Below, in pieces: positions 1-8,365 of a DNA stretch of 31,689 nt (position 1 is the first letter of the stretch; every line of letters starts with the position of its first letter). Origin of the DNA: an uncultured Bdellovibrionales bacterium. GTDB taxonomy: Bacteria; Bdellovibrionota; FAC87; UBA2466. The stretch is from the NCBI GenBank assembly GCA_937903155.1, contig CALCZU010000144.1, forward strand, positions 1 to 31,689. The letters are read 5' to 3'. The notes beneath the pieces are model-generated. The model did no database searches. It saw only the letters and a program-made list of their open reading frames with translations, and had not been told where the DNA came from. Made by a program: the position numbers and the translations under genes.

Positions 1-340
1 CCGGGGTGTACACCGGAACCGTAATGTTATTGGTGTTGTTAATCGTAATCGGCTGTCCGTTACTGACCGCTTTGACCTGTTGGGTATTTTTATCTGGGGC
101 TACGTTTTCCGTTTCAGTAGCCACGCTTTTTTCTTCTGCCGGCTGCTCTTCCTCAGAAGAATTTGTAGTAGTTTCCACGGGTGATGTCGCTGTTTTGTTT
201 TTTTGCTTCTGCGACGGAAAGTAGAAGTTGTACGTATCGGCAAATGCGGAGATGGAATAGAGAAAGCAAATCATCATTCCGATTCCAATGAGCAGACGCA
301 AATCCCAAATCGATTTCCATTGAGTATTTCTTTGATTCAT
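1..340 (-). CDS. Partial secreted protein of unknown function, N-terminus only
   Basis: The N-terminal 113 codons of a minus-strand gene run off the left edge, so the C-terminus is not visible. The ATG at 340-338 has an AAGGA ribosome-binding site about 6 bases upstream. The product begins MNQRNTQWKSIWDLR, followed by a hydrophobic stretch (LLIGIGMMICFLYSISAFA) that looks like a signal peptide with a possible cut after AFA. After that comes a low-complexity region rich in Thr, Glu, Ser and Asn. The last visible residues include ITINNTNNITVPVYTP. I do not recognise a family. Export is inferred only from the signal-like segment. It lies downstream of the kinase/activator pair on the same strand, with a 99-base gap and its own ribosome-binding site. 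Confidence 0.7.
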   Translation of the reverse strand, partial: MNQRNTQWKSIWDLRLLIGIGMMICFLYSISAFADTYNFYFPSQKQKNKTATSPVETTTNSSEEEQPAEEKSVATETENVAPDKNTQQVKAVSNGQPITINNTNNITVPVYTP

Positions 341-439
341 AGCGGTTCCTTTAAATCTTTCGACTGTTGATGAGTTGCGTGAATTGCAACCTCAGTGCCA
401 GTGAAAACGGGCTTCACGTCCGTGCCTGGATGAAAAAAA

Positions 440-2266
440 TTACGCATCGCTGCTGTCATTTCTGTCTGTCAAGTTCACGTTTTTGTCAGAGCTTGCAAGG
501 ATCCGGTATAGCGTGCGTTCGGAGATTCCCATGCTTTGAGCGGCGTGCGTGCGATTGCCTCGGCACTTATCGACCGCGCGTCGGATGTAGTCTTGGGTGA
601 AGGCGAGTTGAATTTCTTTGAGACACCCGAGTTCTTCGTATTTCGAAGAAGCAAGGGCCGGGGTCGTGACCGATTCTGGAATCAAGCTATCCAACTCAAG
701 GTCTTGAGAAGTGATTCGATTCGAATCGCTTAAAGTAACCGCTCGGTGAATCACTTGCTCTAATTCTCGGATATTGCCGGGCCAGGAATGATTTTTGAGA
801 CTTTCGAGAGCGTCCAACGACAACGACCAGCCTTCTCCCTGACGCTGCATAAAATATTCTGCCAAGGCGGGAATATCACTTTTGCGATCTCTTAAGGCGG
901 GTAAGTGGATCGAAGCGCCATTGATTCGGTAGAAGAGATCTTTTCTAAACTTTCCTTCGTGAACGAGTTGTTCCAGATCTTGGTGGGTGGCGGTGACTAA
1001 TCGGAAATCAACTTTTTGAGCTGAATCGCCGCCGACGGCTTCGACTTCTTTTTCTTGCAAAACCCGCAAGAGTTTGGTCTGAAGATCTAACGGCAAATCA
1101 CCTATCTCATCTAAAAACAAAGTCCCCTTATCTGCCATCGCAAATTTACCAGCGCGATCTTTGTACGCGCCCGTGAAAGCGCCTTTGACATAACCAAAGA
1201 GCGTCGATTCCATTAAAGTAGGAGGAACGGCAGCGCAGTTTAATGAAACAAAGGGTCCGGATGCGCGAGAGCTTTGCTGATGGATCTCTTTCGCAATCAA
1301 TTCTTTGCCGGTGCCGGTTTCTCCTCGGACTAAAACCGAAAGTTCACTGCTTGCGAGTTTTGAAACTCGATTCATCACGCTGACCATCGAATGGGCTTCG
1401 GAGCTTGAACCTTCCGAATTGTAAACAATCGAAGGAGCGGGTGCTTTGATTTTTCGGTGGCTGAGTCGGATTTCTTTTTGAGCCGAGATCATTAAAGCGA
1501 CGTGACTGGCTAAGACATTTAAGTCTTCAAGCACTTCTTTTCGAATCGAACGACCGGGAGTGGTATTAAAAACATAAATCGCACCGAAAATCCTCGCACC
1601 CATCGTGAGAGGAACACAGGCGAGCGAGAAAATGCTAGCACCGATGATGGATTCATTTTTTGCAAGCGGATGTGCAATCATACTTTCGACGTAAACCGCT
1701 TTTCGAGAACTTAAGACCTGATTTAAAACGGTATGACTGATTAGGGCTTTTGGCGTATTTGAAATCGGGCCTTCAGCATCGACCGCACCGTGAGAAGCGA
1801 GAATTTCCCATTCGTGATTATTTGCTTTTTCGCAAACGATCGTCGCGCATTCAGCCCCCGCGAGTCTTGTAAGCACTCTCAAAGAATGTTGCAAAGCGAT
1901 GGACAGAGGGGTGTCTTTCTCTAAGTCTTCTGCAAGGACCTGAAGCACTTCTAAAGGTCTACCCTGTGTCTTTTCATTTGCTTTTGGATTAGCGAGTTCG
2001 GTAACAACCGCTCGACCCGTTTTCCATTCGATGCGATCGCAAGGTTTTAAATGGATTAAGCTTCCGACAGAAGATCCGTTGACTCGGACCTTTTGGTTGC
2101 CGGGAATTAGAGATAACTTTGAGTTTTCAAATTGAAGGGAGAAGAGAACCTGCGATTTTTCTCCTTGGATAGAAAGGTCATACTCTTCTCCTATTCCCAC
2201 TGTAAAAATGGGCTTATCAATCGCAACGCCAGGATATCCTTCGCAATGTAAGTAATAGGGTGTCAT
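440..2266 (-). CDS. Sigma-54-dependent transcriptional activator (FHA-like, GAF, AAA+, Fis-type HTH)
   Basis: Enhancer-binding activator of RNA polymerase carrying sigma-54. Domains in order: an FHA-like beta domain (residues about 1-95), a GAF sensor (about 105-270), the AAA+ sigma-54 interaction domain (about 288-520) and a Fis-type HTH (about 550-595). Visible motifs are Walker A GETGTGKE (315-322), the sigma-54-contacting GAFTGA loop (362-367), Walker B GTLFLDEIGD (381-390), FRKDLFYRI (440-448), WPGNIREL (495-502) and the HTH core GNRTHAAQSMGISERTLYRI. The machinery therefore looks complete. The FHA-like part keeps an NGS motif but lacks the usual Arg and Ser-x-x-His phosphothreonine-binding residues. 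The gene overlaps the upstream Ser/Thr kinase by ATGA, so the two are translationally coupled and the kinase is the obvious candidate to signal to it. The target genes are not evident. Confidence 0.95.
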   Translation of the reverse strand: MTPYYLHCEGYPGVAIDKPIFTVGIGEEYDLSIQGEKSQVLFSLQFENSKLSLIPGNQKVRVNGSSVGSLIHLKPCDRIEWKTGRAVVTELANPKANEKTQGRPLEVLQVLAEDLEKDTPLSIALQHSLRVLTRLAGAECATIVCEKANNHEWEILASHGAVDAEGPISNTPKALISHTVLNQVLSSRKAVYVESMIAHPLAKNESIIGASIFSLACVPLTMGARIFGAIYVFNTTPGRSIRKEVLEDLNVLASHVALMISAQKEIRLSHRKIKAPAPSIVYNSEGSSSEAHSMVSVMNRVSKLASSELSVLVRGETGTGKELIAKEIHQQSSRASGPFVSLNCAAVPPTLMESTLFGYVKGAFTGAYKDRAGKFAMADKGTLFLDEIGDLPLDLQTKLLRVLQEKEVEAVGGDSAQKVDFRLVTATHQDLEQLVHEGKFRKDLFYRINGASIHLPALRDRKSDIPALAEYFMQRQGEGWSLSLDALESLKNHSWPGNIRELEQVIHRAVTLSDSNRITSQDLELDSLIPESVTTPALASSKYEELGCLKEIQLAFTQDYIRRAVDKCRGNRTHAAQSMGISERTLYRILASSDKNVNLTDRNDSSDA

Positions 2267-3615
2267 TTTACATTTATTTCCACAGGTTTAAGATCCGTCA
2301 CTTTGACTACCGTTTTGATAGGGGCAAAGCCAACGCGTTCCAGTCTCAGAGAGTATTCTCCGAAAGCTTGGTTGTTTAACGGTTGAGAGGGATCGATGAG
2401 TTTGTCATTCCAGAAAACTTTAATGTCTTTGGCCACATTGAAGTGCACAGTGCCCATCGGCTGGGGCACTGGAGCCGGCGTGAGAACGGCTTTCGAGTAA
2501 TTTTTATAACGCATTCCCAAAAAAACCGGGATGCCGATGAGTAAAACTAGAATTGCGACTCGAATCGCTTTAATCCGTCTTTGTTTTGACTTGTATTGAG
2601 ATCTTAAACGAAAAATCGCAGGACTCTCGGGCGCCTTAAGAGAAAGGTGAGAGATATCTTCTAAGAAAGCATCGAGCTTATTGTGTTTGAGGAAAATTTC
2701 GCAATTCTGGGTGAGGCGTTCGACTGAGTTTCTTAAAGCTTCTAAAGTGGAAGGCGTTGGGGCAAGAATCCAAGTCTTCAAGCTAAAGTGATCTTCCGTC
2801 AAACCTAAAGAGGCGAGATAAGTCTCAAGCGCGTTTCGAAATTCAGTTGCAGATTGATAACGACTCTTGGGATCTTTTTGCAGACCTTTTTGGATAATTC
2901 GAATAAACGCAGAACTGATTTTGGGATTTCTTTTGTGAGCGCCTTCGGCATTTTCATCTTGGATTGCTTTTAGCGTTGATAGCGAAGAAGCTCGACTAAA
3001 AGGCCGAGTCCCAGTGGTGAGAAAATACAAAATAGCGGCGACCGAGAAGAGATCGGAGCGTTCGGTGACCGTGTCTCCGCGAACTTGTTCGGGCGACATG
3101 TAGTCGATCGTGCCGACGATCATATTGGTTTGGGTAATCATCGAGGCGTTTTCGAGCTTCGCGAGTCCGAAGTCGACGACTTTGACGAGACCCTCGTGCG
3201 AAATCAAAACATTTTCGGGTTTGAGATCGCGATGAATCAGTTTTTGAGCGTGCGCATATTCCAACGCTTTTAAAATTTCAATCACGATAAGGATTGCGGC
3301 TTCGGGCAAAATATAAGGGAGCCGAGTTTGAAAAGATTCGAGGTTTTCACCATTGACGTACTCCATGACAAGCGCTGGGGGATCCGTGTGTTCGATGAGG
3401 TCTGTGACTCGAGCGATGTTCGGATGGTGCAAAGTCGTTGTGAGTGCCATTTCTCTTTTAACTCGCTTCAGAAAGAAAAGATCTTGAAAGGCTTTGGGAT
3501 GGAAAATTTTTAGCGAAACAACCTCTTGGGTGTCTTGGTTGCGAGCTTTGAAAATACGCGCAGTTGTCCCTCGTCCGATTTCTTTCTCTAAAATGAAGTT
3601 CGCGAGGGTTTCCAA
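2263..3615 (-). CDS. Membrane-anchored Ser/Thr protein kinase (Hanks type)
   Basis: Eukaryotic-like protein kinase of 450 residues. The catalytic domain (about 7-265) shows the glycine loop GRGTTARIF, the ATP lysine in SLKIF (residue 36), HRDLKPEN (128-135), DFGLAK (148-153) and GTIDYMSPEQ in the activation segment. A cytoplasmic linker follows, then one transmembrane helix (about 351-368) and a short C-terminal beta-rich segment (about 388-450) resembling PEGA-type surface domains, which would lie outside the inner membrane. The start is TTG. The glycine loop begins within 15 residues of it and no in-frame ATG exists before Met56, so TTG is required. A GGGAA lies about 10 bases upstream. It is the first gene of a two-gene operon with the sigma-54 activator. 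The substrate is not shown, but the activator is the likely partner. Confidence 0.93.
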   Translation of the reverse strand: METLANFILEKEIGRGTTARIFKARNQDTQEVVSLKIFHPKAFQDLFFLKRVKREMALTTTLHHPNIARVTDLIEHTDPPALVMEYVNGENLESFQTRLPYILPEAAILIVIEILKALEYAHAQKLIHRDLKPENVLISHEGLVKVVDFGLAKLENASMITQTNMIVGTIDYMSPEQVRGDTVTERSDLFSVAAILYFLTTGTRPFSRASSLSTLKAIQDENAEGAHKRNPKISSAFIRIIQKGLQKDPKSRYQSATEFRNALETYLASLGLTEDHFSLKTWILAPTPSTLEALRNSVERLTQNCEIFLKHNKLDAFLEDISHLSLKAPESPAIFRLRSQYKSKQRRIKAIRVAILVLLIGIPVFLGMRYKNYSKAVLTPAPVPQPMGTVHFNVAKDIKVFWNDKLIDPSQPLNNQAFGEYSLRLERVGFAPIKTVVKVTDLKPVEINVK

Positions 3616-3757
3616 AATGAATCTGTTCCCGATTTAAAAAGTTTTTTAAATGATAGGTGTTGAGTGCGCGCATTATAGGGAATTCGAACTCTCGAATCAA
3701 TAAGAATCGCTGTTTGCAAGATGTTGATTTCATATTTGTTTTTCGGTGGAAATGGGT

Positions 3758-3788
3758 GCTCCCAGAGACAAAAATTGTCCCTGGGAGC
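3758..3788 (-). terminator. Stem-loop downstream of the lipoprotein gene
   Basis: Thirteen-base arms (GCTCCCAGAGACA and TGTCCCTGGGAGC) pair with one G-T type mismatch around a five-base loop. The hairpin starts 28 bases past the stop of the minus-strand lipoprotein gene and lies before the kinase promoter region. No U-tract follows on either strand, so intrinsic termination is plausible but not proven. It could instead be a processing or stabilising hairpin. Confidence 0.45.
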
Positions 3789-3815
3789 GTTCGAGGCACG
3801 AAAGACGACTTTTTA

Positions 3816-4301
3816 TTAATCGATTCGATTGAGTTCTTTCGTAGTGCCGTCTGTTTCTTTTAAGACCAATTTTTCTCCGTTAAACGAGTAAGTCACTTTG
3901 GTTTTTTCGAAGGAGGCCGAACATTTCTGGTCCGGGCGTTGGGCAGAAAGCGGTTCTGATTTTTTGACACTCTCGAGAATTTCGATTTCCGTGTCAGTGA
4001 GACGCGCTTTTGAAGTGATCGTAAAATCGACTTTGTCATTTTCAATACTGCAGTGTTGGATGAGATTTACTTTCTCGGCTTCAAATTTAATCTTGCTCAC
4101 CATTTTATAGCCATCTTGGTTTGAGCTCATCAGCGACCAAGTTCCATAAAGTCTTTTAAGGGAAGCGCCAGGTACAAGCTTTCCTTGTTGGCTGTTTTGA
4201 ACTTCGTTATTATTTTTTTCTTTTCCACAATGCGAAAGCATCACGATGGCGGCTAAGCTGATCACACCTGCTTGAAAGAAATGACTGAATTGATTTTTCA
4301 T
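3816..4301 (-). CDS. Small lipoprotein, possibly lipocalin-like
   Basis: A 161-residue exported protein. The N-terminus has a hydrophobic signal (GVISLAAIVML) ending at Cys25. The lipobox reads L-S-H-C, with an unusual His at -1, so lipidation is likely but not textbook. The mature part starts with an Asn/Gln-rich spacer, then LYGTWSL and alternating beta-strand-like segments ending in LVLKETDGTTKELNRID. This resembles small lipocalin-like 'cost of mutation' lipoproteins common in predatory and soil Gram-negatives, but I cannot name a family. The two further Cys residues could form a disulfide. The start ATG has TAGGAG 7 bases upstream. It is a single gene, divergent from yciB and followed by a hairpin. 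Confidence 0.8.
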   Translation of the reverse strand: MKNQFSHFFQAGVISLAAIVMLSHCGKEKNNNEVQNSQQGKLVPGASLKRLYGTWSLMSSNQDGYKMVSKIKFEAEKVNLIQHCSIENDKVDFTITSKARLTDTEIEILESVKKSEPLSAQRPDQKCSASFEKTKVTYSFNGEKLVLKETDGTTKELNRID

Positions 4302-4521
4302 ATTTTACTCCTAATTAAATTCCACAGCGGGACAATCCCGCTTAGGGCCTCTATATTTTTTTTGAGACTCCCTCCGCCTAGAGCAATTCCCTTGCCAACG
4401 AAAAAATATCGAGGTTACGCACGGATGCGTTTTTAAAATCCCTTAAATTTTCACACCTGTGACAAATCCGTCAGTCAAACTTGGCAACGAGCTCAATCAC
4501 CGACATAATAATCCGACGTTT

Positions 4522-5154
4522 ATGACTGAAAAACCCAACACTGCTTTAGACTCTGCCCAGACTGAGGGCAAAAACCAGATGAGATCCCTCATCCTCGGCG
4601 GGATCATTCCGGTCGTTTTATTTACTTTGATTGAGGAATATTACGGAACGGTTGCAGGTCTGATTGCGGGGATGATTTTTGGCGCTGGCGAAATTAGTTA
4701 CGAATATTATAAAAACAAACGCGTCGAAAAAATCACGCTCTTTGGAAATGGATTGCTTTTGATGATGGGGGGAATCTCGCTCTTCACCAGCGAAGGGGTG
4801 TGGTTTAAATTGCAACCTGCGATCTTAGAAGCCTTCATGGGGTTTCTTTTAATAGGAAGTTGTTTGATGAAGAAACCTCTTTTGGTGGTGCTTTCGGAGA
4901 AACAAGGGATGCTTCAAAAATTTCCTGAAGGGATGCGCGAGGAAGTGAAAAAAGGTTTCTTTGGAATGACTATCCGCATCGGAATCTTTTTTTTACTCCA
5001 TGCAGCTCTGGCGACTTGGGCTGCGTTCGAATGGTCGACGCGGGCCTGGGCGATTCTCAAAGGGGTCGGATTTACCGGGACTCTCATTCTTTACATGCTT
5101 GTAGAAAGTCTTCTTTTGCGGAAACGATTAACTTCTGTTCGTCAGAATCCTTGA
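4522..5154 (+). CDS. yciB: YciB/IspZ-family inner-membrane septation-associated protein
   Basis: Polytopic inner-membrane protein of the YciB (intracellular septation protein A) family, linked in other bacteria to cell-envelope and division machinery. The body from about MRSLILGGIIPVVLF onward aligns by eye with the family. It has five hydrophobic segments, the cytoplasmic motif NKRVEKI (KVEKM in E. coli), WFKLQPAI and the strongly conserved LMKKPLL. The start is uncertain. A GTG at 4459, this ATG at 4522 and an ATG at 4579 (about residue 20 here) are all in frame, and only the last, with GAGGG upstream, gives a length close to known YciB proteins. The hydrophilic 20-40 residue N-terminal tail may therefore be untranslated. 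Single gene. Confidence 0.8.
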   Translation: MTEKPNTALDSAQTEGKNQMRSLILGGIIPVVLFTLIEEYYGTVAGLIAGMIFGAGEISYEYYKNKRVEKITLFGNGLLLMMGGISLFTSEGVWFKLQPAILEAFMGFLLIGSCLMKKPLLVVLSEKQGMLQKFPEGMREEVKKGFFGMTIRIGIFFLLHAALATWAAFEWSTRAWAILKGVGFTGTLILYMLVESLLLRKRLTSVRQNP

Positions 5155-5160
5155 TAAAAC

Positions 5161-5187
5161 TTGCTAGGTCCTTGTTTTTTTTATAAG
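5161..5187 (+). promoter_or_regulatory. Putative promoter of the duplicated-domain secreted protein
   Basis: TTGCTA (5161-5166) and TATAAG (5182-5187) are separated by 15 bases and lie upstream of the ATG at 5240. The -35 carries the extension GG, giving TTGCTAGG, an octamer that recurs upstream of the genes at 9409 and 11036. The run of eight T in the spacer is notable. Prediction only. Confidence 0.4.
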
Positions 5188-5239
5188 GATATGGCCTTGC
5201 TTTTGCTTTATTGCAAAACCAAATCATGGAAGGGGTTTT

Positions 5240-5998
5240 ATGAACACACTATTTTTCAAAACAATTTACTCGAGTCTTGCACTCTGTTTAGTTTTTGCGC
5301 AAATCGCGCGCGCCGAAGGAGCCGGGGCTGCTCCAGAAACCATTGTCGATTTAGAACCGAGAACGGTTTTTATTCCAAATGGATTTGATGACAATGATGA
5401 CGTCGTTGCTGTTGTGGATGGGTATCTCCCGGATACTTGCCATCAGTTGCGATCGGCATTTGTCGAGGTCAACGAGGCTGCTCGAAAAATTGTTATCCAG
5501 CCGCGCATGGTCGACTTCACGTCAAGTTCCGTCGCTTGTATGGATGTCACGATTCCTTACACGAGCGTTGTTCATCTGGGAGTTTTATCCCCAGGCCAGT
5601 ACCAAATCACAAAACGAAACGGAACTGCGATCCAAAATTTAGATGTCAAAAGAGCCGGCAATCAAGGTCCAGATGATTTTCTCTACGCTTCGGTGGACGG
5701 ACTTCAAGTAACGGCAAATGGCGGCAAAGCGGAAGTTCGCCTTTACGGACGTCACACCAATACTTGTCTGACGATCGAAGACGTTAAAGTGATTCCTTCG
5801 CTCGAAGGAAAGACGATCGCTTTACTTCCTGTGATGGGACGGAAACCGGGAACGACAGCCCGCACTGTTTGCGAAACGAAGGAAGTTCCTTACGAGAAAG
5901 TCGTGAAACTTCCTGAACTCGTTCAAAATGAACGCTATCTGCTGCATGTTCGCAGCTCAAACGGCCAATCCGTGAACCAAGTGTTTACGCAGTATTAA
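5240..5998 (+). CDS. Secreted protein with two copies of a cysteine-containing beta domain
   Basis: A 252-residue protein with a signal peptide (hydrophobic core SSLALCLVFA, probable cut after ARA at about residue 25). The mature region holds two related units, about residues 55-125 and 166-238. Each has a TC pair near its start (Cys67, Cys176), a V-x-x-x-R/KTIxxxP-type strand, a second Cys (100, 211), then a V-P/T-Y-x-x-VV-x-L strand and a closing Y-x-L/I. The two Cys in each unit probably form a disulfide. I do not recognise a named family, and a periplasmic or surface structural role is only a guess. The ATG has a strong ribosome-binding site (GGAAGGGG). It is convergent with ruvB, with a foldback repeat between the 3' ends. 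Confidence 0.82.
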   Translation: MNTLFFKTIYSSLALCLVFAQIARAEGAGAAPETIVDLEPRTVFIPNGFDDNDDVVAVVDGYLPDTCHQLRSAFVEVNEAARKIVIQPRMVDFTSSSVACMDVTIPYTSVVHLGVLSPGQYQITKRNGTAIQNLDVKRAGNQGPDDFLYASVDGLQVTANGGKAEVRLYGRHTNTCLTIEDVKVIPSLEGKTIALLPVMGRKPGTTARTVCETKEVPYEKVVKLPELVQNERYLLHVRSSNGQSVNQVFTQY

Positions 5999-6007
5999 GC
6001 ATTTCCA

Positions 6008-6101
6008 CGTCGTTGCGAGGAGCGAAGCGACGAAGCAATCTCGCTGCATAAAGAAGAACGTCCTTTTGCAGCGAGATTGCTTCGCTGCGCTCGCAACGAC
6101 G
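6008..6101. repeat. Dispersed foldback repeat, copy 1 (CGTCGTTGCGAG termini)
   Basis: A 94-base element bounded by CGTCGTTGCGAG and its inverse complement. Each arm continues into a GAAGCAATCTCGCTGCA motif, and the two arms pair over about 35 bases with small gaps. A related 124-base copy lies at 21548-21671. Repeats of this GCGAAGCAATCTC type are widespread in unrelated bacterial genomes and are probably non-autonomous mobile or REP-like sequences (established knowledge, from memory). It sits between convergent 3' ends and is followed by GGGTTTTTG, so it could also terminate transcription of the upstream gene. Confidence 0.85.
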
Positions 6102-6140
6102 GGTTTTTGTAATTTCTAGTTGATGACGAAAGTTCAAATA

Positions 6141-7172
6141 CTACGAAAAAATGGGGAGCTGATTTTCTTGGGGACGTCGGGACATTGAGATTCCTAAGTG
6201 TTTATGGGCAAGCTCGGTGGTCACGCGTCCTCGGCTCGTGCGATTTAAATAACCGCATTGAATGAGATAGGGTTCGTAGACATCTTCGAGAGTTTCTCGT
6301 TCTTCGCTCAATGCGGAGGCGAGGGTGTCAATTCCTACGGGACCACCTGAGAATTTCTCGGCGATTGTTCTTAGTAAGAGTCTATCCATATTGTCGAGCC
6401 CGCAGTGATCGACTTCTAACATGTCGAGGGCTTTACTAGCGACACTTTGAGTAATGACCCCGTCGGATTTTACTTCCGCGTAATCTCTCACGCGTCTTAA
6501 AAGTCGGTTAGCGATTCGAGGAGTTCCACGAGCTCGTTTACTGATTTCGAGTGCGCCGTCCATTTCGATGCGGCATTTTAAAATTCCCGCAGATCGCACG
6601 ATAATCATCTGCAATTCTTCCGCATTATAATAACAAAGTCGGAGATTCATTCCGAAACGTCCCATTAAGGGCGATGTCAGTTGGCCCGCACGTGTCGTGG
6701 CGCCAATCAAAGTGAAGGGCGGAAGATTGAGTCTGACCACACGAGCCGAAGGGCCTTCGCCCACGACGATATCTAACGCAAAATCTTCGAGTGCGGGATA
6801 AAGAGATTCTTCGACAATCCGATTCAAACGATGGATTTCATCGATGAAAAGAATATCTTTGGCGCTTAAGTTTGTCAGAATTGCCGCTAAATCGCCGGCG
6901 CGTTCCAACGCGGGTCCCGAAGTCGCAATGAGATTCACTCCTAATTCTTCGGCCATGACGTGTGCCAAGGACGTTTTTCCAAGCCCGGGAGGCCCACAAA
7001 AAAGGGTGTGGTCTAAAGCATCCCCGCGCTTCTTCGCGGCTTGAATAAAAATCTGCAGTCGTTCTTTTAAATCTTTTTGCCCAATGAAATCGGTGAGGCT
7101 TTTAGGGCGGAGACTATTCTCATTCGCCTTGTCTTCAGTCACGGCTCTTTGATCTACTACACGCTCATCCAT
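6141..7172 (-). CDS. ruvB: Holliday junction branch-migration ATPase RuvB
   Basis: Hexameric AAA+ motor that drives branch migration of Holliday junctions with RuvA, working with the RuvC resolvase in recombination repair. At 343 residues it has the usual length. Visible motifs are the N-terminal LRPKSLTDFIGQ, Walker A GPPGLGKT (60-67), Walker B FIDEIH (109-114), sensor 1 LIGATTRAG, the Arg finger in MGRFG (Arg172), sensor 2 RGTPRIANRLLRRVRD, and the C-terminal winged-helix segment GPVGIDTLASAL ending in LGISM plus a short tail. All key residues are present. The start ATG lies inside the end of ruvA (8-base overlap). It is the last gene of ruvC-ruvA-ruvB. Confidence 0.99.
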   Translation of the reverse strand: MDERVVDQRAVTEDKANENSLRPKSLTDFIGQKDLKERLQIFIQAAKKRGDALDHTLFCGPPGLGKTSLAHVMAEELGVNLIATSGPALERAGDLAAILTNLSAKDILFIDEIHRLNRIVEESLYPALEDFALDIVVGEGPSARVVRLNLPPFTLIGATTRAGQLTSPLMGRFGMNLRLCYYNAEELQMIIVRSAGILKCRIEMDGALEISKRARGTPRIANRLLRRVRDYAEVKSDGVITQSVASKALDMLEVDHCGLDNMDRLLLRTIAEKFSGGPVGIDTLASALSEERETLEDVYEPYLIQCGYLNRTSRGRVTTELAHKHLGISMSRRPQENQLPIFS

Positions 7173-7830
7173 TTTGAGTTACCTCGTGAGTCATCCCCCG
7201 TCCGGAAAGTTCTTTGAGGGCTAATTTAAGGGCGGTTTCAAAACTTGCGGTTTCCACTTCAGAGTTGGAAAAAATTCTTTCTAAGCCATTTTTGATTTGA
7301 GAGGTCGTGTATCCCAAATATGTCAGAGCAGACGACAGCTCGTCTCTCAAAGAGAGTTTGTGAGGGGAAGGCTTCGTCAGCGTCGACTTACTTTCTCTGA
7401 AATCTAATCCTTGGGTCCACGCCATTTTCTCAAGCTTCGCTGAAATCTCTAAAATAATTTTATCTGCGAGTTTTTTCCCGACGCCTGCGGCCTCAGTGAT
7501 TTGCTTGGATTCTTTTTTGATGATGAGTTGAGTGAGTTTTTCAGGTCCGTGTTCGCTCAAAAGCGAAAGCGCCGTTTTCGGACCGAGTCCTGAGACGCTT
7601 AAGAGGATTCTAAAAAGATGTTTTTCAGTTTCAGTTAAAAATCCGAAGAGACTTAAAATATCCTCTCGCACGTGGGTGTGAATCCAAAACGCCGTCTTTG
7701 AGTCGACGACCAAAGATTCAAGAGTACGCTTTGAGACCGTTATTTCATACCCCACTCGATGGGCAAGCAAAATACAATGCTGAGATTCGAGACTCTTTGA
7801 AATAATTTTTCCGGTGATAAAACCAATCAT
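7165..7830 (-). CDS. ruvA: Holliday junction-binding protein RuvA
   Basis: Binds four-way DNA junctions as a tetramer and loads RuvB. The 221-residue protein is slightly longer than the usual ~200. It has an N-terminal OB-fold (MIGFITGKIISKS through DILSLFGFLTETEKHLF), two helix-hairpin-helix motifs (LLSVSGLGPKTAL and ITEAAGVGKKLADKII) and a C-terminal RuvB-binding domain (DELSSALTYLGYTTSQI through ALKELS) after a linker. The ATG overlaps the ruvC stop by ATGA and the 3' end overlaps ruvB by 8 bases. This indicates one translationally coupled operon. Confidence 0.98.
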   Translation of the reverse strand: MIGFITGKIISKSLESQHCILLAHRVGYEITVSKRTLESLVVDSKTAFWIHTHVREDILSLFGFLTETEKHLFRILLSVSGLGPKTALSLLSEHGPEKLTQLIIKKESKQITEAAGVGKKLADKIILEISAKLEKMAWTQGLDFRESKSTLTKPSPHKLSLRDELSSALTYLGYTTSQIKNGLERIFSNSEVETASFETALKLALKELSGRGMTHEVTQNG

Positions 7831-8327
7831 TTGATTTCCAAATAGGGTTTGTTACTCACGCCATGGCAGAGTGCGACTGCCACCGCATCACTCGCATCAA
7901 AACCTTGATCTAATTTGACGCCGAGAAGCATGCTTAACATCTTTTCTACTTGAGCTTTATCCGCTCGACCCGTCCCTGTCACGGCGGATTTTACTTGAGT
8001 TGGGGCATATTCAAAAATTCGGATATTTCTTTCGAGACAAGCGGAGAACACAATCCCTCTCGCAATCCCGATTGTAAACGCGCTTTTAATATTTTTTGCA
8101 AAGAAGATATCTTCGAGTGCCAAAACATCGGGTTGGGTTTGGTCTAAAAATAAATTTAATCCTTTTCGAATTTCTCCCAAGCGGTCGTAGAGTGGAAGGG
8201 TTCGTGTCGCTTGAAGCGTTTGGTAACTTATCAGAGAGTAGGATGTGGCTTTGTGTTCAATACAAGCCAAACCCATCTTGTGAGTGCCCGGATCAACTCC
8301 TACAATTCGTTGTTTTAAGCTCGCCAA
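7827..8327 (-). CDS. ruvC: Holliday junction resolvase RuvC
   Basis: Endonuclease that cuts Holliday junctions symmetrically. It has 166 residues and an RNase H-like fold with all four acidic catalytic positions visible: Asp12 (VGVDPGT), Glu72 (LALEDIFF), and Asp144 and Asp147 (GFDASDA). The conserved GTGRADKAQVEKM loop is also present. The start is TTG. The first catalytic Asp is only 12 residues in and no ATG precedes it, and a GGGGTGG run upstream could serve as the ribosome-binding site. First gene of the ruvCAB operon. Confidence 0.98.
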   Translation of the reverse strand: MASLKQRIVGVDPGTHKMGLACIEHKATSYSLISYQTLQATRTLPLYDRLGEIRKGLNLFLDQTQPDVLALEDIFFAKNIKSAFTIGIARGIVFSACLERNIRIFEYAPTQVKSAVTGTGRADKAQVEKMLSMLLGVKLDQGFDASDAVAVALCHGVSNKPYLEIK

Positions 8328-8365
8328 AGTGAACCACCCACCCCGATTTTATCACAAGAAGACGT

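Noticed and set aside
4326..4342. AGCGGGA/TCCCGCT hairpin followed some bases later by a T run
   Set aside because: No plus-strand gene ends before it, and it lies in the 5' leader of the minus-strand lipoprotein gene, so a terminator role has no support. A leader structure is possible but unproven.
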